A stretch of DNA of 36,899 nt, taken from assembly GCA_012516065.1 (NCBI GenBank), contig JAAYXD010000282.1, forward strand, positions 1 through 36,899, written 5' to 3'. Both the position numbers and the translations under genes were made by a program. Under the pieces are notes generated by a model that was not told where the DNA came from, did not search any database, and worked only from the letters and a program-made list of their open reading frames with translations. Shown in pieces: positions 25,384-31,056 of this stretch (within the stretch, counting starts at the first letter, position 1; each line of letters begins with the position of its first letter). The stretch is from Clostridiaceae bacterium (GTDB lineage: Bacteria; Bacillota; Clostridia; DSM-8532).

Positions 25384-26640
25384 ATGAGCGTATTTATTAT
25401 TGACGGCGGGGTTCCGCTTAAAGGAACAGTCAGGATCAGCGGTGCAAAAAATGCCATTCTTCCTTCGCTGGCTGCTTGTTTGTTGACGGAGGAAAAAACC
25501 ATATTGAAAGATGTTCCGGATCTTGAAGATGTACATACAATGTGTAATCTTCTTAATTCATTGGGAGCCGGAACCACCTTCAACAAAAAAGACAAGGAAA
25601 TTATCGTGGACGCGTCGTCAGTCAATAAATATACGGCTCCCTACGAGCTTGTCAACCAGATGAGGGCTTCATTTCTTGTTATGGGTCCGCTCCTGGCGAG
25701 AAAAGGAAGGGCAAAGGTTTCACTTCCCGGAGGATGCGCAATTGGGAGCAGGCCCGTTGATCTCCATCTCAAAGGTCTGTCCGCACTTGGTGCGAATATA
25801 AATACGGGTCACGGCTATGTCGAAGCGAGCGTTAAAGGGAGACTCACGGGTGCGAGGATATATCTTGACTTTCCGAGCGTCGGCGCGACTGAGAACATAT
25901 TGATGGCTTCGGTTTTGGCCAAAGGCCGGACAATAATCGAAAACGCGGCAACCGAGCCTGAAGTTGTCAATCTTGCGACACTGCTTGTATCAATGGGCGC
26001 GAATATAACAGGAGCGGGAACAGATACGATACGTGTTATCGGCACCGATCGGCTGCACGGAACCGAGCACGCGGTAATACCCGACCGCATTGAAGCCGGT
26101 ACGTTCATGCTGGCTGCAGCAATTACGGGCGGCAGTATTACGCTTGAAAACGTTATGACCGAACATATAAAACCTATAAGCGCGAAGCTCAGGGAAGCCG
26201 GCGTTGAAATTTCGGAAGAACTGGGCGTTGTTCATGTGAGATCGACATCAAACCCGAAAGCGGTCGACATCAAAACGCACCCGTATCCGGGATTCCCTAC
26301 GGATATGCAGGCACAAATGACTTCTTTCCTAAGTCGTGCCGAAGGAACAAGCATGATAGTTGAAACGATATTTGAAAACAGGTTTATGCATATAAGCGAG
26401 CTTAAACGCATGGGCGCAAGGATTAAGATTGACGGGCGGACAGCCATTATTGAAGGCCGCGTGCCGCTAATGGGAGCCCAGGTAAAGGCCACCGATTTGA
26501 GAGCCGGCGCGGCATTGATTCTTGCGGGGCTATGCGCCGAAGGCAGGACAGAAATAAGCGATATACGCCATATTGACAGGGGCTATGAAAGAATGGAGGA
26601 AAAGCTGAGGGCGCTTGGTGCAAGAATAAGAAGGGAATAG
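25384..26640 (+). CDS. murA: UDP-N-acetylglucosamine 1-carboxyvinyltransferase
   Basis: 418 residues, the standard MurA length, from ATG 25384 (AAAAAAGGGAGCG upstream). MurA transfers enolpyruvyl from phosphoenolpyruvate to UDP-GlcNAc, the first committed step of peptidoglycan synthesis, in the cytoplasm. Key residues are Lys22 and Asn23 in SGAKNAILPSLAA, and Cys118 in LPGGCAIGSRPVDLHL, the fosfomycin-target cysteine (Cys115 in Escherichia coli). Also seen are the paired EPT-barrel repeats (PSVGATENILMAS, EAGTFMLAAAITGG) and PGFPTDMQAQ with the conserved Asp. Low-GC Gram-positives often have two copies, murA and murZ; which one this is cannot be told here. The 225-base gap before it shows only a weak GCGG/CCGC hairpin (25267-25280). 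Confidence 0.96.
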   Translation: MSVFIIDGGVPLKGTVRISGAKNAILPSLAACLLTEEKTILKDVPDLEDVHTMCNLLNSLGAGTTFNKKDKEIIVDASSVNKYTAPYELVNQMRASFLVMGPLLARKGRAKVSLPGGCAIGSRPVDLHLKGLSALGANINTGHGYVEASVKGRLTGARIYLDFPSVGATENILMASVLAKGRTIIENAATEPEVVNLATLLVSMGANITGAGTDTIRVIGTDRLHGTEHAVIPDRIEAGTFMLAAAITGGSITLENVMTEHIKPISAKLREAGVEISEELGVVHVRSTSNPKAVDIKTHPYPGFPTDMQAQMTSFLSRAEGTSMIVETIFENRFMHISELKRMGARIKIDGRTAIIEGRVPLMGAQVKATDLRAGAALILAGLCAEGRTEISDIRHIDRGYERMEEKLRALGARIRRE

Positions 26641-26643
26641 CTG

Positions 26644-27231
26644 TCAGTCGTTAAGCTCATCGAGCGTAAGCCTGAAACTCGGAATAAAATGTTCGATGAA
26701 ATAATCGGCTTCGGGCATATTCATGTTTTTGATTTTTTTCGCTGTCGCTTCTGCGGCTTTTTTAAATTCGGTGTTTCCTGCCTTTTCCTCTTCAAGGCAT
26801 TTGATATACGCGCATATGCGGTCGGCGGCTTTTACAATTCTGCCCTCATCCGATGACTCGTCGTAAAAAAGAATGCCGCGGTAAATATCCCTTAACTCTT
26901 CGGGGAGCATTGTCAGAAGCTTCTCTTTCGAAATATCTTCCATATCTTTATATGCTTTTTGCATAAGCGGGTTGAAATACTTTATCGGCGTCGGCATGTC
27001 ACCGGTAAGCGCCTCGTTTGAGTCATGATAAAGCGCAAGAACGGCAATGCGTTCCGGATTGACGCTTCCGCCGAAATACACGTTTTTTATCACAGCGAGC
27101 GCATGGGCTATTACCGCCACCTGGTGGCTGTGTTCCTGTATGTTCTCTATATTCGTGTTGCGCATTAAGCTCCAGCGCATGATGTATTTCATGCGTGAAA
27201 GAAACGCAAAGAACTGGTGTGATTTATCCAT
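26644..27231 (-). CDS. yfbR: HD-domain 5'-deoxynucleotidase, YfbR type
   Basis: 195 residues, starting on the minus strand at 27231 with GGGAG 8 bases before the ATG. YfbR hydrolyses deoxynucleoside 5'-monophosphates and so helps balance dNTP pools. The family hallmarks are all present: MRWSLMRNTNIENIQEHSHQVA with Arg19, Trp20 and metal ligand His34, then LYHDSNEALTGDMPTPIKYF with His69-Asp70, and AADRICAYIKCLEE with the late conserved Asp. Its length matches Escherichia coli YfbR (199 residues). It is convergent with murA, the stop codons being 3 bases apart, and no terminator hairpin separates them, so the two transcripts probably overlap. Confidence 0.9.
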   Translation of the reverse strand: MDKSHQFFAFLSRMKYIMRWSLMRNTNIENIQEHSHQVAVIAHALAVIKNVYFGGSVNPERIAVLALYHDSNEALTGDMPTPIKYFNPLMQKAYKDMEDISKEKLLTMLPEELRDIYRGILFYDESSDEGRIVKAADRICAYIKCLEEEKAGNTEFKKAAEATAKKIKNMNMPEADYFIEHFIPSFRLTLDELND

Positions 27232-27317
27232 TTTTGTTCTCCCGGAATAAAACTGGTTTTATTTTATCATAACGCATTTATACAGTTCAAGAATACACTG
27301 TCTCACTATTTGAGCTC

Positions 27318-27342
27318 GCAAATTGCAAGTTAAAATGAAACA
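27318..27342 (+). repeat. Left terminal inverted repeat of the IS30 element
   Basis: Begins GCAAATTGCAAG and ends AAATGAAACA. Its partner is at 28602-28626. Ungapped comparison of the two gives about 19 of 25 identities, densest at the inner AAATGAAACA. Confidence 0.65.
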
Positions 27343-27350
27343 CTTTTTCC

Positions 27351-27364
27351 CTCTGTTAAAATGT
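27351..27364 (+). repeat. Perfect subterminal inverted repeat, left copy
   Basis: CTCTGTTAAAATGT. The reverse complement ACATTTTAACAGAG is at 28566-28579, upstream of the transposase gene. It is 8 bases inside the left outer repeat but 22 bases inside the right one, an asymmetric layout that suggests a transposase-binding or regulatory site. Confidence 0.7.
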
Positions 27365-27398
27365 AACTCCTTATACTGTCCATACCAAGATCTCTGTT

Positions 27399-27418
27399 TT
27401 CCTCCCCTAGGGGAGGAA
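27399..27418. terminator. 20-bp perfect palindrome at the transposase 3' end
   Basis: TTCCTCCCCTAGGGGAGGAA lies 17 bases beyond the transposase stop. It folds into a GC-rich hairpin flanked on the plus strand by GGCTTTTTAC. It may terminate outside transcription entering the element, or end the transposase transcript itself. Confidence 0.55.
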
Positions 27419-27435
27419 CGGCTTTTTACTTTATC

Positions 27436-28527
27436 TTATGCGCTTTCTTCTCTAATAACTTCTTTGGCGCTTTTTCCGTTCAATACTTTGCGTGGATAAC
27501 TATTTAACCATTCCTGGATTTTTAATATCTCTTTTTTACTGTATTCAGCTATTGCGCTTCCCTTAGGAATAAATCTCCTTATATGTCCGATTGCCTGCTC
27601 GTTCGTTCCCCGTTCCCATGAATGATAAGGGTGGCAATAGTAAATTTGGGTGCGTGGTTCGCCTCGAATGCTTACACACGACCGTTCTAACTTCCGCCAA
27701 TCTAAAAACTCACTTCCGTTATCCACCGTTATTGTCTTAAACTTCTCTCGAAAACGCTTAAATCCTATCTTATTTTCATATTCATCTATTTGCCGCAGCA
27801 CCTCTTTTTGTGTCTGTGAACGCAGCTTAAATATCAGTGTCTCTCTGCTCCTTCTTTCATTCAACACTAATAGGCATGCACGTCCTTTCCCTCGCCCAGA
27901 CTCCACACAGTCCATCTCCCAATGCCCTATTTCACTGCGCTCATTCGCTCCCTCAGGTCGGTCATCTATCCGTTTCGCTTCTACATCCCTTATTCGCTTT
28001 GTAACTCGTCTGTATTTCCTTTTTGACTTCTTCCCTTTCCTCGGTAAATCCTTTTTTGTCACATTCAGCAATAATTCCCGGTCTATGTAGTTATATAGCG
28101 TCCGCTCACATATCGGTGTCTTTTGATAGTCAGGATCATCCCTTAATTCCTTTATCGTTGAATATGGCGAATACTTTTTCTCCGTTATGTAGTCCTCAAT
28201 CTTTTCCGCTAATTTATGATTATTTCCTATCTTCAACTGTGGACCCTTTGCACTTGCCTTCCCTTCATAATCATCTTGGGCTTTCATGGCCGAATAGCTA
28301 ACCACTTCTCGCAAGTACGTGTCTAACAATATTACCTTCCCTCGTCTTAATTCGCGATTTATCGTGGCCGGGCTTACACCTAATCGTTCAGCCATTTTAC
28401 GCTGGCTCAGTCTTTTCCCTTTTGGTAATGCATTGTTTTTGTTCACTATCGCTTCTAATTCTTCACGTTCATCAAAAGTTAAGTGTTTACCCTTTCTTCT
28501 CGTTCTGATACAATATACTTGGCTCAT
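27436..28527 (-). CDS. IS30-family transposase
   Basis: 363 residues from the ATG at 28527 (minus strand), which has GGAGAAGACTC just upstream; an ATG at 28569 would add 14 residues and overlap the subterminal repeat. The N-terminal helix-turn-helix (LTFDEREELEAIV, then LSQRKMAERLGVSPATINRELRRG) binds the element ends. The catalytic RNase H-like domain shows the DDE triad: Asp in GHWEMDCVES, Asp in TVDNGSEF, and Glu in HSWERGTNEQ followed by IGHIRRFIPKG, all diagnostic of IS30. The frame is intact with no stop or shift, and the length is slightly above the family average. The product cuts and joins the IS ends. Confidence 0.95.
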   Translation of the reverse strand: MSQVYCIRTRRKGKHLTFDEREELEAIVNKNNALPKGKRLSQRKMAERLGVSPATINRELRRGKVILLDTYLREVVSYSAMKAQDDYEGKASAKGPQLKIGNNHKLAEKIEDYITEKKYSPYSTIKELRDDPDYQKTPICERTLYNYIDRELLLNVTKKDLPRKGKKSKRKYRRVTKRIRDVEAKRIDDRPEGANERSEIGHWEMDCVESGRGKGRACLLVLNERRSRETLIFKLRSQTQKEVLRQIDEYENKIGFKRFREKFKTITVDNGSEFLDWRKLERSCVSIRGEPRTQIYYCHPYHSWERGTNEQAIGHIRRFIPKGSAIAEYSKKEILKIQEWLNSYPRKVLNGKSAKEVIREESA

Positions 28528-28565
28528 GAGTCTTCTCCGTTTTTGTTTGTTTTTTTGGTATATAA

Positions 28566-28579
28566 ACATTTTAACAGAG
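28566..28579 (-). repeat. Perfect subterminal inverted repeat, right copy
   Basis: Exact inverted match to 27351-27364. It lies 38 bases upstream of the transposase ATG (28527, minus strand), where a transposase-bound site could also regulate expression of the gene. Confidence 0.7.
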
Positions 28580-28601
28580 ATGCTCTCATGAGCTATATTT
28601 T

Positions 28602-28626
28602 TGTTTCATTTAATTTTACAACTCGC
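28602..28626 (-). repeat. Right terminal inverted repeat of the IS30 element
   Basis: Read on the minus strand it begins GCGAGTTGTAAA and ends AAATGAAACA, matching the left end in inverted orientation. The repeat lies 74 bases upstream of the transposase start codon. Confidence 0.65.
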
Positions 28627-28654
28627 CTTTGTTTTGTTTATTCTGCAGTAATGT

Positions 28655-28751
28655 TGTCCCCGGATATTTCAGTGAAAATGTCGCCGGTATGAAATGGGAG
28701 TGGTGCTAAAAACTGTCCTGTTCAGGTGATATTTTCATTCTAATCTTGACA
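28655..28751. mobile_element. Possible solo end of an IS21-type element
   Basis: Just outside the IS30 element, TGTCCCCGG (28655-28663) is followed by AGTGAAAATGTCGCCGG (28671-28687) and by a diverged inverted copy, CAGGTGATATTTTCATT (28723-28739, 13 of 17 matches), with TTGACA at 28746-28751. TGT...ACA tips and repeated short motifs around GTGAAAAT/GATATTTTCA are typical of IS21-family ends. No istA or istB gene is present, so this would be a relic. The assignment rests on recollection of the family pattern and is uncertain. Confidence 0.3.
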
Positions 28752-28775
28752 TATTTATTTCTAACCGATTAAAAT
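28746..28775 (+). promoter_or_regulatory. Candidate promoter for speE
   Basis: TTGACA (28746-28751), 18-base spacer, TAAAAT (28770-28775). A separate perfect TATAAT at 28793-28798 lacks a recognisable -35 at 17 bases. Either would give a leader of about 230-260 bases before speE. The leader has pairing potential (CTGCT near 28833 with AGCAG near 28964) but matches no riboswitch I know. Confidence 0.5.
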
Positions 28776-29038
28776 TGCCTTAGTGTTTTTGCTATAATAT
28801 TTTTTGTCCAGACCACGATACCATCTGTGGAGAGCTGCTAAACGGAAATAAACTTAATCAGCGTAAAAAAGGAATAATGTTATCCTGGTGAAATCTTCCG
28901 AGTATATTGGTTTTATTTCTGAAGCCCTCGTTAAATTTAACCGCGAAAAATTACCAACGGACAGCAGTATCTGAGTCACGCCTGCTTATATTTCAACCGG
29001 AGATACTATATATCTAATGTATCGAAAGGATGATGGAA

Positions 29039-29899
29039 GTGCAGTTATGGTTTTCGGAAATGCATACACCTAACGCAAAATTCTCCATTAGGATTGACCG
29101 CCAGTTGTATTCCGGTCAAAGCGAATTCCAAAGGATTGACGTTTTTGAGTCTTTGGAGTTCGGGCGTTTCTTAGTCCTTGACGGATATGTCATGCTGACG
29201 GAAAAGGATGAGTTTATCTATCATGAAATGATAGTGCATGTTCCTATGGCCGTGCATCCGGACGCAAAGCGCATTCTTGTTATCGGAGGCGGTGACGGAG
29301 GCACTGTCAGGGAATTGACGCGCTATAACGCCATAGAACATATTGATCTTGTTGAAATTGATGAAAAGGTAGTAGAAGTGTCTAAGAAATACCTTCCGTG
29401 CGTGGCATGCGCTTTTGATGACGGACGGCTGAAAATACATTACAAGGACGGTCTGGAATTCGTCCGGCAGCGTGAAAACGAATATGACTTAATTATTGTA
29501 GATTCAACCGACCCGGTTGGAGTCGGCGAAGATCTTTTCACAAAAGAGTTTTACGGGAATTGTTTCAAAGCGTTAAAAGACGATGGTATTATGGTAAATC
29601 AGCATGAAAGTCCCTTTTACCATGCTGATGCCGTCGCGATGAAGCGTACCCATAAACGCATATTCGCCTTTTTCCCGATAAGTCTTGTATACCAGGCCCA
29701 TATTCCGACTTATCCCTCGGGGCATTGGCTGTTTGGATTTGCTTCTAAAAAATACCATCCGGTAAAGGATTTTGATCCGGCGAAATGGGAATCATTGGGT
29801 TTTAATACAAAATATTACAATACGAAACTGCATAAAGGCTCTTTTGCCCTGCCCAACTATGTGAAGGAGATGCTCGCCGATGCCGAGCAGGAGCTTTAA
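29039..29899 (+). CDS. speE: Spermidine synthase (polyamine aminopropyltransferase)
   Basis: 286 residues from GTG 29039, giving the family start MQLWFSE. AAAGGA (29025-29030) is 8 bases before it, while the two ATGs at 29030 and 29033 lie on top of that site. SpeE transfers aminopropyl from decarboxylated S-adenosylmethionine to putrescine in the cytoplasm. The family marks are LYSGQSEFQRIDVFES, LDGYVMLTEKDEFIYHEM, the cofactor loop VIGGGDGGTVRE, the acidic LVEIDEKV, and the catalytic DSTDPVG with the conserved Asp, then TYPSGHWLFGFASK. The length is standard. No speD or speA gene is adjacent, so the gene stands alone with its own promoter. Confidence 0.95.
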   Translation: MQLWFSEMHTPNAKFSIRIDRQLYSGQSEFQRIDVFESLEFGRFLVLDGYVMLTEKDEFIYHEMIVHVPMAVHPDAKRILVIGGGDGGTVRELTRYNAIEHIDLVEIDEKVVEVSKKYLPCVACAFDDGRLKIHYKDGLEFVRQRENEYDLIIVDSTDPVGVGEDLFTKEFYGNCFKALKDDGIMVNQHESPFYHADAVAMKRTHKRIFAFFPISLVYQAHIPTYPSGHWLFGFASKKYHPVKDFDPAKWESLGFNTKYYNTKLHKGSFALPNYVKEMLADAEQEL

Positions 29900-29953
29900 A
29901 TAAACGGTATAAACCGGCAAAATATCATTCTGAACGGAAAAATAAAAAATTTG

Positions 29954-29983
29954 TTTACCCGGACAGGCATAAAAGGGTATAAT
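29954..29983 (+). promoter_or_regulatory. Promoter of the CDP-alcohol phosphatidyltransferase gene
   Basis: TTTACC (29954-29959), an 18-base spacer and a perfect TATAAT (29978-29983), 35 bases upstream of the start codon. It indicates transcription separate from speE. Confidence 0.65.
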
Positions 29984-30018
29984 GAAGAAGCCGTTTATTT
30001 TTTTCAGGGGGTATCGCC

Positions 30019-30591
30019 ATGTTCAAGAAGGAATACATAACCATTCCGAACATTCTTTCAGTATCCAGAATAGTATTACTGCCGGTCTTGTTTATTTTTA
30101 TCTTCATTAAGATGTACTTTACCTTTACGGTTTCATATGCGCTTTTGGGCATGACTGATATGTTCGACGGGATGATAGCAAGAAAGTTTAATATGAAAAC
30201 CGAAATCGGCAAATATCTTGACTCTGTAGCCGACCTGTTTTTCTTTCTCTCGTCGGCTTATTTCATTCATTTCCTGTATCCAGAATATCTGAATCCTAAT
30301 TTAGGTTTGTTTTTTATTTTTCTGGGAATTCTCGCCGCTTCCTTTATTGTTTCATACGTTCGCTGCGGCAGGATCATTCTGATGCATACTTTTTTGGCAA
30401 AAATGTGCGCCGTGCTGGTATATTTTTTAGTCATCAGCTCATATTTTTTTAATACAACGCTGTTCATAACCTTTATTATCTGTGCCTATATCATTACATT
30501 TATTGAAGTAATACTGATGTTTATCAAGTACGGAAACATAGATCCCGATACACTGTCAATTTTCAGCCTGCTGAAAACATCCAGGAAATAA
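30019..30591 (+). CDS. CDP-alcohol phosphatidyltransferase (PgsA-like)
   Basis: 190 residues from ATG 30019 with CAGGGGG upstream. The full CDP-alcohol signature is present: Asp47, Asp50-Gly51, Ala54-Arg55, Gly64, Asp68 and Asp72 in TDMFDGMIARKF...GKYLDSVAD. These bind metal and CDP-diacylglycerol. Six membrane helices surround it, beginning IPNILSVSRIVLLPVLFIF, which is typical of phosphatidylglycerophosphate synthase and related enzymes. The enzyme would swap CMP for an alcohol such as glycerol-3-phosphate at the inner membrane face. Whether it makes phosphatidylglycerophosphate or a different headgroup cannot be read here. The glycerol-1-phosphate dehydrogenase gene 3 kb away makes its acceptor worth testing. 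Confidence 0.88.
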   Translation: MFKKEYITIPNILSVSRIVLLPVLFIFIFIKMYFTFTVSYALLGMTDMFDGMIARKFNMKTEIGKYLDSVADLFFFLSSAYFIHFLYPEYLNPNLGLFFIFLGILAASFIVSYVRCGRIILMHTFLAKMCAVLVYFLVISSYFFNTTLFITFIICAYIITFIEVILMFIKYGNIDPDTLSIFSLLKTSRK

Positions 30592-30634
30592 AAACATAAC
30601 TGTTCAAATCCGGCTGTTTTAAAAATACGGATTA

Positions 30635-30663
30635 TTGACAACAAAATAAAGATTTGGTAATCT
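30635..30663 (+). promoter_or_regulatory. Promoter of the T-box leader
   Basis: TTGACA (30635-30640), 17-base spacer, TAATCT (30658-30663). This is a consensus -35 with optimal spacing, about 40 bases upstream of the first T-box stem. Confidence 0.7.
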
Positions 30664-30703
30664 AAAAAAAATTATTTGTCCTGTGGACAGTAAAAAACAT
30701 AAA

Positions 30704-30970
30704 ATGCGATGAAGGGAAATAAGCGCCGGCAATTTGTGCTCCAGAGAGCTGTTGTACGCTGCGAAACAGCGCACATTCCGGTTGTGAGCTCGTCCCTGAG
30801 CAGTTATGCCGAACGCTTGCCAAGTAGGCATGATCGGGTATCCCCCGTTACAGGGAAGAAATCTTTTATGGTTTTACCGAGTGGGCATTTATATGCCAAG
30901 AAGAGTGGTACCACGGGAGCTGAAGGCTTTCGTCTCTTCCAGAAATGGAAACTGACGAGGCCTTTTTTTA
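30704..30970 (+). promoter_or_regulatory. T-box riboswitch (tRNA-sensing leader), probably leucine-specific
   Basis: Stem I opens with GCGATGAAGGGAAATA (30706-30721, K-turn-like GATGA) and closes with TCCCTGAGC (30793-30801). Its distal arm carries CAGAGAGC (30752-30759). In the 3' side of the specifier loop, CTC (30789-30791) is followed by one purine and then the closing TCCC, the normal position of a specifier codon; this reads as leucine. The T-box proper is GAGTGGTACCACGGGAGC (30903-30920), with TGGT at 30906-30909. The last T would pair with an A discriminator base, which fits tRNA-Leu and excludes Ser or Glu readings of neighbouring triplets. The only gene downstream before a stop signal is the TIM-barrel/acyl-CoA synthetase fusion at 31057. 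Confidence 0.9.
30923..30969 (+). terminator. Intrinsic terminator of the T-box
   Basis: AAGGC...TCGTC (30923-30934) pairs with GACGAGGCCTT, with TTCC/GGAA inside, and ends in seven T residues (30963-30969). Uncharged tRNA bound to the upstream T-box sequence would favour the competing antiterminator. Confidence 0.88.
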
Positions 30971-31056
30971 TACCAATTTCCATTATACCAGAGGCGTTTC
31001 AGGTCTCATTTTCATTATTAAGTTAACAGAACATTCATAATTAACAGGAGGGTAAT

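Larger units (their letters stand above)
27318..28626 (-). mobile_element. IS30-family insertion sequence, apparently complete
   Basis: About 1.31 kb carrying one intact transposase gene on the minus strand. Outer ends at 27318-27342 and 28602-28626 are imperfect inverted repeats of 25 bases (about 19 matches). Inside them lies a perfect 14-base inverted repeat, CTCTGTTAAAATGT at 27351-27364 and its complement at 28566-28579. IS30 elements normally make 2-3 base target duplications; none is obvious here, so the exact tips may be off by a few bases. The element sits between the YfbR-type gene and speE and breaks no recognisable gene. Confidence 0.82.

Noticed and set aside
27650-28591. Plus-strand frames of 90-146 codons inside the IS30 element
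   Set aside because: They are antisense to the intact transposase gene, with composition explained by the opposite strand.
30607-30633. AATCCG/CGGATT hairpin after the CDP-alcohol transferase gene as a terminator
   Set aside because: Six-base stem with a 15-base loop and no T tract; too weak to call.
30709-31026. 105-codon open frame in the region before the fusion gene
   Set aside because: It runs straight through the T-box stem I, T-box motif and terminator, and has no ribosome binding site; it is an RNA leader, not a gene.
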